A stretch of DNA of 64,000 nucleotides from Acherontichlamydia pituitae (GTDB lineage: Bacteria; Chlamydiota; Chlamydiia; Chlamydiales; Rhabdochlamydiaceae). The stretch is from contig JAHCAX010000004.1 in the NCBI GenBank assembly GCA_019634675.1, positions 97,356-161,355 of the forward strand. Reading direction: 5' to 3'. Every line of letters begins with the position of its first letter. Within the stretch, counting starts at the first letter, position 1. The notes under the pieces were generated by a model. It was given only the letters and a program-made list of their open reading frames with translations, did not search any database and was not told the DNA's origin. The position numbers and the translations under genes were made by a program. Shown here one piece after another: positions 42,404-51,206 of the stretch.

Positions 42404-43561
42404 CTAAAAATCAATTTGCGCAGAGAAAGAGACCCCTTGGTACGCCAAATCTCCAGGGTTGTTAACAAAGGAACCGTTTGCAGGAGGGTTGGTCTGCACT
42501 AAATTGGTATTATAGAGAAGTTGGTTTTGCTGCGTGTAAAGGTGGTACTCATAGGCGCCTTTGACGCTTAAGCGCCAACGTTCCCGATGAAAGGCATGAG
42601 ACCATTTTAAGCCAAGCTGAATGTCATAGATGCCGCGGGCGCAGCGGAAGCTCTTCTTAAAGTGATAAGCGCGGGCAGGATTGAATGTTTGCTTTTGATC
42701 GATTTCGAAAAAGCCCCAGAGGATGGAATAGTCCGCTGTCGAAAAGATCGACCAATCCCTTCCAAGCATCCAATTCGCCTCGATCCCCGCTAAAAATCCG
42801 AAGCCCCAAAAGTCCCAATCGATTTTATGCTTCGATCCTACCTCAGAAAGGAGGGCATAGTTTGCATGGACCGACTGATCGATCCATGCTGATCGGAGGC
42901 CTCCGATCGGCCTTAATGTCAAATGACGGCTGACGCCAAACTCTTTGCCAAGCTGCAGATCGACCTGATTTAAATCGATTTTCCAATGACCGGAAACCTG
43001 TGTAATGATCCCTGTCATTGTGTTTTGATAGCCGATCGGCTGGTCGATGTCGACGATATGGTTTGGCTTGGTGTTCCGATCAATGGTCTTGGAACCGTGG
43101 CTGCTGATCCTTGTCCAATAAATCCCTAAGTCCCATTTGCCATGAGGGATCAGATAACCTGCTGAGAGGCGGAATCCTCCATTCCAGTCGAACTTGGCTT
43201 GCCTAACGAGAAATTGTTTTGGAGGTTGGTTGCCAGGCCCTGGATTGATGATTAAAAGGGCATAAGTAATCCCTTCTTCCGCTGCCTTCCAATAGAGCCC
43301 CTCTCCTTGGACCCAAACATTATAACCATGGGAAACTGTAGGCCGCGCCGCAGGATTATAACCTGAGGATTGTACTTGAGCGCTGGGCGTTACGATCTCC
43401 TCTTCCCATTCCGATTGGGCAATCCAATGATCCTCATTGTTCATCTCATAGGAATCGAATCCATGCGCAAAATCATCCCCTTTTTGATTATGCGAAAATA
43501 AAAGGGACGGGAGCAAAAGAAGGCAGATCTGATATACACAGAGTTTCATTTGTTTACTCAT
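42404..43561 (-). CDS. MOMP-like outer-membrane porin, array member 3
   Basis: The 385-residue protein has a signal peptide (about 1-22, LLPSLLFS), an acidic linker (about 25-60) and the hallmark HGYNVWVQGEGLYWKAAEEG. Barrel motifs follow (WNGGFRLSAGYLIPHGKWDLG in two strands; LTLRPIGGLRSAWID; WDFWGFGFLAGIEA), ending VSFSAQIDF. The start codon directly follows the upstream stop codon (TAAATG), so the array is translationally linked. Confidence 0.85.
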   Translation of the reverse strand: MSKQMKLCVYQICLLLLPSLLFSHNQKGDDFAHGFDSYEMNNEDHWIAQSEWEEEIVTPSAQVQSSGYNPAARPTVSHGYNVWVQGEGLYWKAAEEGITYALLIINPGPGNQPPKQFLVRQAKFDWNGGFRLSAGYLIPHGKWDLGIYWTRISSHGSKTIDRNTKPNHIVDIDQPIGYQNTMTGIITQVSGHWKIDLNQVDLQLGKEFGVSRHLTLRPIGGLRSAWIDQSVHANYALLSEVGSKHKIDWDFWGFGFLAGIEANWMLGRDWSIFSTADYSILWGFFEIDQKQTFNPARAYHFKKSFRCARGIYDIQLGLKWSHAFHRERWRLSVKGAYEYHLYTQQNQLLYNTNLVQTNPPANGSFVNNPGDLAYQGVSFSAQIDF

Positions 43562-44707
43562 TTAAAAATCACATTGTCCGCTTAAGAACAAGCCTTGATA
43601 GGCCAAATCTCCATCAACAGCATTTAATATCGTTAAAAAACCGTCATTTCCCACATCGAGGGGCAATTGGTTCTGGTTAGGATAGAGATGGTATTCATAC
43701 CCAGCTCTTAGCGACAATGCAAAGCGTTCCTTACAAAAGCTGTGCGACCAGCAAAGCCCCGCCTGTAAATCGGCAACTGCGCGCCCGGCATGAAAGCTCT
43801 CATCATAAGAGAAGTTAAGCGTGCCATTGACCCTCCCTTTCTCTAAGATATCGAAGTTGCCATATAAAAGAGCAAGGTCGCCATTGGCAAAAATATGCCA
43901 GCTGTTCGAGAGCATCCATCTCGTGTCCAACCCTGCAAAAAATCCAAGCCCCCAGAAATCATTCTTCATTCTGGTCACTGTAGATCCAGTCGTCGTTTGA
44001 AAAGTGCTGGTCAAATGCTGATCGATCCAAGCAGAGCGGATTCCTGCATGAGGCCGGACGGTCAAGCGCCGTCCTACGAAAAATTCCCTGCCCAACGAAA
44101 GGTCGAGCTGGTCAAGGTCCGCTTTCCAATGGCCGCTGGCAGACGTACTGTTCCCAACGTTGCCAAGAAGATTAATCTCCCACCAATTGATAAAAAGAAA
44201 TTCTTCAGGAGGGTTGATTGAAAAGCTGCTATGGGAAGAGGTATGAAAGCGGGTCCAATAAAGGCTTAAGTCCCACTTGTCTCTTGGAATAGTATAGCCC
44301 ATGCCTAAACGAAATCCCCACTCCCAATCGAAGTCAACCATAAGGGCTTTTCTATTTCGGCTTCCGCCTATGTCATTGCCGGAATAGGCATAGAAAAGGT
44401 TGTCTTCCGAGGCCCTCCAATAAAGGGCATCGCCGCGGACCCATAGGTTCCAGCCATTTTTAGCTATCGGCCTATTGGGTGAATTAAATACCAATTTGTC
44501 TAGATCGGCCTTGCGGGCTTTTGTTGGTTCACTGGATTCTTCTGCATCATAGGCAATCAAGTCATCGAACCCCATGTAAGCATCATCGGATTCATCTGAC
44601 GGATAGTCTGCCAAATCAGTAGGACCGCTAGTCAATAGAAACGAAGGCGCCAAAAGGAAAATTGCAGACAGATAAACTGTTACGATCTGGCATTGTTGCT
44701 TGAGCAT
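43562..44707 (-). CDS. MOMP-like outer-membrane porin, array member 2
   Basis: From ATG 44707 the protein has 381 residues; ATGs at 44716 and 44728 are in frame, but 44707 has AGGA at the best distance. A signal peptide (about 1-24) and an acidic linker rich in D, E and S precede NGWNLWVRGDALYWRASEDN. Barrel motifs include FRLGMGYTIPRDKWDLSLYW (two strands), LTVRPHAGIRSAWID and FWGLGFFAGLDTRWM, ending LFLSGQCDF. Confidence 0.85.
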   Translation of the reverse strand: MLKQQCQIVTVYLSAIFLLAPSFLLTSGPTDLADYPSDESDDAYMGFDDLIAYDAEESSEPTKARKADLDKLVFNSPNRPIAKNGWNLWVRGDALYWRASEDNLFYAYSGNDIGGSRNRKALMVDFDWEWGFRLGMGYTIPRDKWDLSLYWTRFHTSSHSSFSINPPEEFLFINWWEINLLGNVGNSTSASGHWKADLDQLDLSLGREFFVGRRLTVRPHAGIRSAWIDQHLTSTFQTTTGSTVTRMKNDFWGLGFFAGLDTRWMLSNSWHIFANGDLALLYGNFDILEKGRVNGTLNFSYDESFHAGRAVADLQAGLCWSHSFCKERFALSLRAGYEYHLYPNQNQLPLDVGNDGFLTILNAVDGDLAYQGLFLSGQCDF

Positions 44708-44717
44708 GTGTCTCATC

Positions 44718-45830
44718 CTAAAAATCAAATTGTCCAGAAATCATCACACCTTGAAAGGCCAAGTTTCCCTTGATCTCAATAAAGTTCTCGAAATTATCGC
44801 TGCCATTAGAGATCAAATATTGGTTTTGATTGAAATATACATGGTATTCGTACCCTGTGCGGAAAGTAAGCCCGAGCCGCTCTTTATGGAAGAGAAAATG
44901 GTATTTGATCCCCGCGGCAATGTCCAAAACACCCTTCCCGCTGTCAAAATCCTTTTTTTGATTCCAACCGATCCCGTTTGAGCGCTTGCCGCTTTGCGAA
45001 ATGTCGAAATCTCCGAATAACAAGGCATAGTCGGTCTCGCCAAAGAGGCTCCAATGTTTATTGAAGAGCCAATCTGCGCCCATTCCCAGCATAAGCCCTA
45101 TCCCCCAAAACCGATTGTGGAGGTTTCCCTTAACGGAAAGAGAAGGCGTTGAACTGATATAATTGAAATGAAGCTTTTGATCGATCCACACCGACCTTAA
45201 CCCGAAATTGGGACGCAAGGTGAAATACTTGCCGACATAATAGCTTCGACCCAACTCGAGATCGAGCTGGTTAAAATGAAGATGCCATTTCGCCTTCGAT
45301 CTTTCCAAAAAGAGGATCGGCTGGTTAATGGCAGAAGCTCCCCAAGCAGGAGATGGGATATGGTTATTCCCTTTAGCGTGGACTGTCGAATCGGCATCGG
45401 TGGTGTAACGGGTCCAATCCAAACTGAGGTCCCAGCCGTCATAAGGGGCCGTGTATCCAATCTGCAATCGAAAACCGAGATCCCATTCGAGATCGACCTG
45501 ATTGAACCCTCGATGGGGCGTGTTCAAGTTCGAACTGATGATAAAACAATTCAGAAGATTATCTTCGGCAGCCTGCCAGATCAGCAGATCGCCCCTTGCC
45601 CAAAGATCCCAATCTTTCTTTACGATCGGCGCAGCTTTGGGATTATAGAAAAGTTCCTCGGACGAGGATTTCTCATTGCCATGAGAAGACTTCCCATCAT
45701 TTTGAGAAATGAGCAGCTCATCTTGAAAGGAAAGATCATCCCAACTTTCATCTGCGCAAACAAAATGGGAGGCAAGGACAAACGGCAAGATAAAGAGGCA
45801 CTTGCCTCTAAAAACAGCCAAGCGTCTCAT
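44718..45830 (-). CDS. MOMP-like outer-membrane porin, array member 1
   Basis: From ATG 45830 (GGAG upstream) the protein has 370 residues. A signal peptide (about 1-25) and an acidic/serine-rich linker precede KDWDLWARGDLLIWQAAEDN. Motifs shared with its two downstream neighbours include LTLRPNFGLRSVWID-like FTLRPNFGLRSVWIDQ and FWGIGLMLGMGADW, ending VMISGQFDF. It heads the four-gene unit MOMP-MOMP-MOMP-adenosine deaminase. Confidence 0.85.
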   Translation of the reverse strand: MRRLAVFRGKCLFILPFVLASHFVCADESWDDLSFQDELLISQNDGKSSHGNEKSSSEELFYNPKAAPIVKKDWDLWARGDLLIWQAAEDNLLNCFIISSNLNTPHRGFNQVDLEWDLGFRLQIGYTAPYDGWDLSLDWTRYTTDADSTVHAKGNNHIPSPAWGASAINQPILFLERSKAKWHLHFNQLDLELGRSYYVGKYFTLRPNFGLRSVWIDQKLHFNYISSTPSLSVKGNLHNRFWGIGLMLGMGADWLFNKHWSLFGETDYALLFGDFDISQSGKRSNGIGWNQKKDFDSGKGVLDIAAGIKYHFLFHKERLGLTFRTGYEYHVYFNQNQYLISNGSDNFENFIEIKGNLAFQGVMISGQFDF

Positions 45831-45893
45831 TAACTCGACTCCTTCAAACAAATTGTATCATTGTATACAGGAGTCGAGAATAAAGAACAATTT

Positions 45894-46778
45894 TTAATGG
45901 CCGATGCTGAACGGGATCGAGGCGAATTGCGCTGTAACGATCACTAAGGAAAAGACAAACATTTTGCGCGCCCAACGGACATCATTGGCGCTTTTAAAAC
46001 CTTGCAGGGCAAGCAATAGCCATGCAGCTCCCAAAAGCAGTACGATAAAAAAGTAGCCATTCCCCGTGTAGTCAAATAACGGTAAAAGGCTGGAGGCCGC
46101 GATGAAGCCGATGATGTAGATGACCATTTGCACTTTTGTCCGAACGATTCCTTTCTGCACAGGAAGCACGGGGATCCCTGCTTTCGCATAGTCATCCATC
46201 CTGTAAATCGCGATCGCAAAAAAATGGGGCATCTGCCACATCACGATGATTGCAAAAAGGATCCACGCCGGAGCATCGAGCTTATTGCTGACAGCGCAGT
46301 AACCGATCACTGGAGGGACAGCGCCAGCGATGCTACCGATCAGAGTCCCATGGACCGAACGGTATTTGGAAAAACTATACAGAATGACGTAGGCCAAGAA
46401 CCCAAATATTGCGATGCTCAATGTGCGTAAATTAGTAAACATCCCAAGGACTGCAACGCCAATTGCGCCAAGGGCCAATGCAAACATCAAGGCATTCTTT
46501 ACGGAAATGTCCCCTCTTGCAAGAGGACGGTTCTTAGTCCTGGACATTTTGACATCCGATTCCCGATCGATGTAATTGTTAAAGGCGCACGCAGATCCGA
46601 TCACGCAGCTTAGACCGATCATTGTGGCCAAAAAGAGAAAGAAGTCGATATGCCCTTTCGACGCTAACGCAAAACCGCCTGCTGTGGTGATGGCGTTGCC
46701 AAGGATAATGCCAGGCTTTGCCAGCAAGCAATACGACTTGGCGGTATATGAATAAGAAGGAATCGAAATTTTTTCCAT
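45894..46778 (-). CDS. cyoE: Protoheme IX farnesyltransferase (heme O synthase)
   Basis: The 294-residue polytopic protein attaches farnesyl to heme B to make heme O for the bo3 oxidase. The first aspartate-rich motif is NNYIDRESDVKMSRTKNRPL and a second occurs in IYRMDDYAKAGIPVLPV. About nine membrane segments are visible. It closes the cyo operon, 14 bases after cyoD. Confidence 0.93.
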   Translation of the reverse strand: MEKISIPSYSYTAKSYCLLAKPGIILGNAITTAGGFALASKGHIDFFLFLATMIGLSCVIGSACAFNNYIDRESDVKMSRTKNRPLARGDISVKNALMFALALGAIGVAVLGMFTNLRTLSIAIFGFLAYVILYSFSKYRSVHGTLIGSIAGAVPPVIGYCAVSNKLDAPAWILFAIIVMWQMPHFFAIAIYRMDDYAKAGIPVLPVQKGIVRTKVQMVIYIIGFIAASSLLPLFDYTGNGYFFIVLLLGAAWLLLALQGFKSANDVRWARKMFVFSLVIVTAQFASIPFSIGH

Positions 46779-46792
46779 TTTGCTCCGGTACG

Positions 46793-47116
46793 TTACATCT
46801 TTGGCATCAGGTTATAATCGAGATTGTTCATGATCCATACAGAGCCGCCGATGATGATGATGATCACGAGTACAGTAAATAAGAAGGTGATCGTATTCCA
46901 GTGCGGCTTCGACTCCATTCCTAAGTGCAAGTTGAAGACAAGCTGCAAGACAGCTTGCGCAACGGCCAGTCCGTAAAGGGTCAGAATCAGTTCTCCGTCT
47001 GAGAGGTGGTGGTGCACAACAATCCGATAAGCAGCAAATGTCAACAGCAGGGATATGACAAATCCCAAAAATTGGGGTTTGTAGCTGAGGTTCCAACCAT
47101 GATGCAGGTCAATCAT
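46793..47116 (-). CDS. cyoD: Cytochrome o ubiquinol oxidase subunit IV
   Basis: The 107-residue protein has three hydrophobic segments typical of CyoD (QFLGFVISLLLTFAAY, LTLYGLAVAQAVLQLVF, TVLVIIIIIGGSVWIM). ATG 47116 overlaps the cyoC stop by four bases and follows GGAGGAAGAGGAG; a start at 47185 would lie inside cyoC and is rejected. The subunit helps assemble the oxidase. Confidence 0.9.
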   Translation of the reverse strand: MIDLHHGWNLSYKPQFLGFVISLLLTFAAYRIVVHHHLSDGELILTLYGLAVAQAVLQLVFNLHLGMESKPHWNTITFLFTVLVIIIIIGGSVWIMNNLDYNLMPKM

Positions 47117-47730
47117 ACTCCTCTTCCTCCCAACAGGTACACAAAAGTAAAAATAAAGATCCAAATGATATTTAAGAACTGCCAAAACATCCTCATGCAG
47201 GTCAACCGCCTGATAGCAACACCGTCGATTTCATGATTGAAGAAGATCGGGATGACTAGCACTAAGATCCACAGCAGGCCGAAGACCACATGGATACCGA
47301 ATGTTCCAAGCAGCGTAAAGTATGCAGATAAAAATGCGCTTCTGGCCCAGCCATTGTTGGTTGATATCAGGTTTTGGAACTCCTGAAACTGCATCCCCAT
47401 GAACAAGAGCCCTAAGAGGAATGTCACGGCAAAAAAACCGATAGCCACTGTTTTTTTCCGCCGATGGGCAGAAGCTCCTGCCAATCCGACTGTCAAGCTG
47501 CTTGTCATTAATACAAGCGTCCTCTCCAGCACAGAGTGGAGATCGAACAGTTCTCTTCCTGAAGGCCCTCCGAACGTGCTATTGCGCAAAACCGCATAAG
47601 CTGCAAACAGCGTTCCAAAAAGGACAAAGTCTGTCAGCAGATAGATCCAAAACCCAAAGACCGTTTTAGAGTACGCGTCGTGGTGGGTGTCTGGATGGCT
47701 TTCGTGAGAAATGGCATTAGGTTTGTTCAT
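47113..47730 (-). CDS. cyoC: Cytochrome o ubiquinol oxidase subunit III
   Basis: The 205-residue membrane protein has five hydrophobic segments and matches CyoC: FGFWIYLLTDFVLFGTLFAAY, FLSAYFTLLGTFGIHVVFGL and FWQFLNIIWIFIFTFVYLLG. It overlaps cyoB at its start (ATGA) and cyoD at its end. It is a structural subunit of the quinol oxidase in the inner membrane. Confidence 0.93.
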   Translation of the reverse strand: MNKPNAISHESHPDTHHDAYSKTVFGFWIYLLTDFVLFGTLFAAYAVLRNSTFGGPSGRELFDLHSVLERTLVLMTSSLTVGLAGASAHRRKKTVAIGFFAVTFLLGLLFMGMQFQEFQNLISTNNGWARSAFLSAYFTLLGTFGIHVVFGLLWILVLVIPIFFNHEIDGVAIRRLTCMRMFWQFLNIIWIFIFTFVYLLGGRGV

Positions 47731-49694
47731 ACGCGCAGCTTCCCTTCAATTTTCTCAATTTCCTCAACAGTCACGGTATATTCAGGATGTTTTACCGACA
47801 GGTGGATGATGATGCAGGCAACAATCCCTATCGCACTTACCGCCGCCAGCCAAAACATGTACCAGATCAGCCCAAATCCGAGTAAGAAGCTTAAAACCCC
47901 CATGTAGAATCCCATCGAAGAGTTTTTCGGCATATGGAACTCTTGGAACTTTCCTTTCAGCTTCCATCCGCCCTTGGCATGCTTCATGTGCCAAAACGCA
48001 TCGCGGTCATGGACTTCAGGCTCGATAGCGAAGTTATAAAAAGGAGGCGGAGAAGAGGTCGCCCATTCGAGCGTCCTTCCATTCCAAGGATCTCCTGTCT
48101 TATCGCGGTTCTTCTCCCGATCTCTGTAGCTGACAATGAACTGCCATACTTGAAAGCACACTCCGGTCAAGATTAAAAGAGCTCCGAAGGCTGCAACAAT
48201 GAACATTGGCTGCCATTCAGGCACATTGTAATAGTTCAGCCGGCGCGTCACTCCCATAAAGCCAAGAAGATACAGCGGCATAAATGCCACTAGAAAACCT
48301 ATCTGCCAAAACCAAAAGGCATACTTGCCCCACTTTTCATTTAGGGTAAAGCCCATGAACTTTGGAAACCAGTAGGAATAGCCGGCCATAAATCCAAAGA
48401 CAACCCCTCCGATAATGACATTGTGGAAGTGGGCGATCAGGAACAAACTGTTATGAATCTGAAAGTCGGCAGCAGGTATCGACATGAGGACGCCGGTCAT
48501 TCCCCCAATAGTGAAAGTGGCAATGAACCCTACACACCAATACATCGGAGTTTTAAACTGGATCCTACCTCGAAACATGGTAAAGAGCCAGTTGAAGACT
48601 TTAACGCCGGTCGGAATTGCAATGATCATCGTCATGATTCCAAAGAACGCATTGACATTTGCTCCGGCGCCCATCGTAAAGAAGTGGTGGAGCCACACGA
48701 TGAACGAAAGGAAAGTGATCCCCACAATGGCCCAGACCATCGAAGGATAACCGAATAGTTTTTTCTTAGAGAACACGGGAATCACTTCAGAAAATATCCC
48801 AAAGGCAGGAAGGACCAATATGTACACCTCGGGGTGTCCCCATGCCCAAAACAGGTTGATGTACATCATCGGGTTGCCGCCAAAATCAGGCGTGAAGATC
48901 TTCGTATCAAGAAGTCGATCTGTTGAAAGCATCGCGACATTTGCTGTGAGGATCGGAAAAGCAAACACAACAAGGATCATTGTTGCAAGGGTTGCCCAAG
49001 CAAAAACCGGCATCCGCATCATCGTCATCCCTGGGCAGCGCATCTTTAAGATCGTCACCAAAAAATTGATCCCAGAAAGCAAACTCCCCGCTCCCGAGAT
49101 CTGGACGCTCCATAACCAATAATCGACCCCGACGCCAGGATTATATTTACTACCCGAAAGCGGAGGATAGGCAGTCCAGCCTGTCCCTGCATATTCCCCT
49201 ATGACGAGCGAGACCATGATGAACATCGCGCCGAAAGTGAACAGCCAGAAGCTCAAATTATTAAGGAATGGAAATGCCACGTCGCGCGCGCCAATTTGCA
49301 GCGGCAGGATTAGGTTAATGAGGCCGAACATCAGCCCCATGCCGACAAAAAAGATCATAGTCACGCCATGCGCCGTTGCGAGCTGCTGAAAGTGGGCTGC
49401 ACCCAAATAGCCCATCGAGTCTCCGACAGCGACAGCTTGCTGCGCACGCATCATCCCAGCATCAACAAGCCCTTTTGCCAGCATCACAATAGAGACAATG
49501 ATATACATCAATCCGATCTTCTTATGGTCGACCGACGTGATCCATTCAGTCCATAGCCATTTCCAACGCTTCGTATAGGTCAACAGCGCAGCAAATCCAA
49601 TCGCTCCAACGACCATGGAAAGACCGGCCATGACCTCGATCCAATCATGGATAAAGGCCTCGATCGTTAATCTTCCAAAGATATTCTCAAGCAT
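47727..49694 (-). CDS. cyoB: Cytochrome o ubiquinol oxidase subunit I
   Basis: The 655 residues match CyoB (663 in E. coli). The copper site histidine and cross-linked tyrosine are in WAWGHPEVYILVLP, two further histidines in WLHHFFTMG, and the heme ligands in LIAHFHNVIIGG. ITSVDHKKIGLMYI is near the N-terminus. This subunit reduces oxygen to water while pumping protons. It lies 10 bases after cyoA. Confidence 0.95.
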   Translation of the reverse strand: MLENIFGRLTIEAFIHDWIEVMAGLSMVVGAIGFAALLTYTKRWKWLWTEWITSVDHKKIGLMYIIVSIVMLAKGLVDAGMMRAQQAVAVGDSMGYLGAAHFQQLATAHGVTMIFFVGMGLMFGLINLILPLQIGARDVAFPFLNNLSFWLFTFGAMFIMVSLVIGEYAGTGWTAYPPLSGSKYNPGVGVDYWLWSVQISGAGSLLSGINFLVTILKMRCPGMTMMRMPVFAWATLATMILVVFAFPILTANVAMLSTDRLLDTKIFTPDFGGNPMMYINLFWAWGHPEVYILVLPAFGIFSEVIPVFSKKKLFGYPSMVWAIVGITFLSFIVWLHHFFTMGAGANVNAFFGIMTMIIAIPTGVKVFNWLFTMFRGRIQFKTPMYWCVGFIATFTIGGMTGVLMSIPAADFQIHNSLFLIAHFHNVIIGGVVFGFMAGYSYWFPKFMGFTLNEKWGKYAFWFWQIGFLVAFMPLYLLGFMGVTRRLNYYNVPEWQPMFIVAAFGALLILTGVCFQVWQFIVSYRDREKNRDKTGDPWNGRTLEWATSSPPPFYNFAIEPEVHDRDAFWHMKHAKGGWKLKGKFQEFHMPKNSSMGFYMGVLSFLLGFGLIWYMFWLAAVSAIGIVACIIIHLSVKHPEYTVTVEEIEKIEGKLRV

Positions 49695-49704
49695 ATCCTA
49701 TCCT

Positions 49705-50574
49705 CTATTGATGCCCTGGTTCCATGTACTTCATCAAGATCCAATCAAATAGTCCCTGCTGGTCCAGTACAAAATACTCAACAGGATGATAAGAGGTCGG
49801 TTTGATGAGCTGCTTATAGGCGTCTAATGTCAAATGCTTAGGTGATTGTTTGACTGACTCCACCCATTGGCTAAACTCTTCAGAAGAGCTTGATTTCGCA
49901 GTAAAATACATCCCTGCAAATCCCTCTCCGCTGATGTTTGCCGAATTCCCGCGAAAAACCCCCGTTTCGTTTGCGATCAAATGCAGCTTTGAACGCATTG
50001 CAGGCATCGCATAGATCTGCCCGCCAAGCTGCGGGATCCAAAATGAGTTCATCGGCGCATCGGCAGTGATCTCGAAATTGATTGGCGTCTTTTCCGGAAA
50101 CTGGACGAAATTGACCGTTGCAATCCCCTGCTCAGGGTAAATAAAAAGCCATTTCCAATCTAAAGCAACCGCCTGAATTTTTAACGGCTGCACATCGGAA
50201 TCAAGGGGCTTAAATGGGTTAAGGGTGTGGCTCGATTCCCAAGTTAGAACGGCTAAGATCAAAACGATCACGCAAGGGACACCCCACCAGCAGCACTCTG
50301 CAATGTGGTTATGCTCCCAATCCGGCTCGTGGCGCGACTTCTCATTGCCTTCCCGGTATTTCCAAGCAAAGACCCAAGTGAGGATCAGCACCGGGACCAC
50401 AACGATGAGCATCAGCAAAGAAGAGGTGATGATGAGATCGCTTTCAGCCACGCCGATCATCCCTTTGGGCTCGAGGACTGCTATCGTACTGCTTCTGATA
50501 TAAAATGTAGTGGCAGCTGCAATTCCAAGTAAAAAGAGCACTAGAATTGCGATTTTGAATTGCTTCTTGATCAT
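49705..50574 (-). CDS. cyoA: Cytochrome o ubiquinol oxidase subunit II
   Basis: The 289-residue protein has two N-terminal membrane segments (about 7-27 and 47-69) and a periplasmic cupredoxin-like domain: VALDWKWLFIYPEQGIATVN (strand), ADAPMNSFWIPQLGGQIYAM and GFAGMYFTAKSSS. Copper ligands are missing, as expected for quinol oxidases. No lipobox cysteine is visible, unlike E. coli CyoA. It leads the cyoABCDE operon. No clear promoter was identified in the 140 bases upstream. Confidence 0.93.
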   Translation of the reverse strand: MIKKQFKIAILVLFLLGIAAATTFYIRSSTIAVLEPKGMIGVAESDLIITSSLLMLIVVVPVLILTWVFAWKYREGNEKSRHEPDWEHNHIAECCWWGVPCVIVLILAVLTWESSHTLNPFKPLDSDVQPLKIQAVALDWKWLFIYPEQGIATVNFVQFPEKTPINFEITADAPMNSFWIPQLGGQIYAMPAMRSKLHLIANETGVFRGNSANISGEGFAGMYFTAKSSSSEEFSQWVESVKQSPKHLTLDAYKQLIKPTSYHPVEYFVLDQQGLFDWILMKYMEPGHQ

Positions 50575-50670
50575 TTCATGAACTCTATAGCTATGGCGTT
50601 TTGATTGCCTTTAACAGCGTATATAAAAATTCATTGAAATAGTCTAGAATAAAAAAAGAAAAACAGCTGC

Positions 50671-50709
50671 GGATACGCAAGAAGGCTCATCGAGCCTTCT
50701 TGCGTATCC
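50671..50709 (-). terminator. Rho-independent terminator, 18-bp perfect stem
   Basis: An 18-base perfect stem (GGATACGCAAGAAGGCTC and complement) with a three-base loop ends the minus-strand gene at 50717; on that strand it is followed by GCAGC and TTTTTCTTTTTTT. It insulates the cyo operon from the MsrBA unit. Confidence 0.9.
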
Positions 50710-50716
50710 GGAGTCT

Positions 50717-51205
50717 TTAATTTGGAGCCAATTTATTTTGTCTCTGATAGAACTGGTACTTAGTCTGAGGACCAACCCCTTTAAAAAACAAACCGTCTTG
50801 TTCTCTGAACATCTTTTCCATAGGCAGCTCCTCAATTTTCATTGAAAATCTACCATCACTTTGCTTTTCGAAGCCCGTGATGACTGAGACCATAGGTTGC
50901 TGCTTTTGAGGCACAGGCGCAAACACTCTTTGCTCATCTATCCAGCTCATCCATGTACTAGAACGGCGCCAGCTGCCATCCGGATTGCGGCTTTGGTTCC
51001 CATCTACTTTTTCAAATAGATAAAGGCCCCTTAGGTCTTTTTGAAGGCGGTCTAGGCTTTCCACTTCAGTTCCTTCGGCTCCAGCCTTGCATTCCACATC
51101 CCATTTTTGCGAATAAGATAGAGCTAATTGATCCCGATCAGGATGCAAACAAGATAACCACTCTTCCAGAGGGATAGGCTCATAAACGGAATAGACTGCT
51201 TCCAC
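50717..51205 (-). CDS. Unknown protein downstream of MsrBA
   Basis: No family was recognised. Starting at GTG 51205, two bases after the msrBA stop, the protein has about 162 residues (EAVYSVYEPIPLEEWLSCL at the front, KYQFYQRQNKLAPN at the end). An ATG at 51322 lies inside msrBA in another frame and is unlikely. It is cytosolic by composition, with tryptophan-rich RNPDGSWRRSSTWMSW. Close spacing suggests cotranscription and a possible link with oxidative repair. Confidence 0.5.
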   Translation of the reverse strand: MEAVYSVYEPIPLEEWLSCLHPDRDQLALSYSQKWDVECKAGAEGTEVESLDRLQKDLRGLYLFEKVDGNQSRNPDGSWRRSSTWMSWIDEQRVFAPVPQKQQPMVSVITGFEKQSDGRFSMKIEELPMEKMFREQDGLFFKGVGPQTKYQFYQRQNKLAPN

Positions 51206-51206
51206 A

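Noticed and set aside
45276..45833. 185-codon frame opposite the first MOMP of the array
   Set aside because: The opposite strand encodes a clear MOMP-like protein with signal peptide; this frame shows no protein-like pattern.
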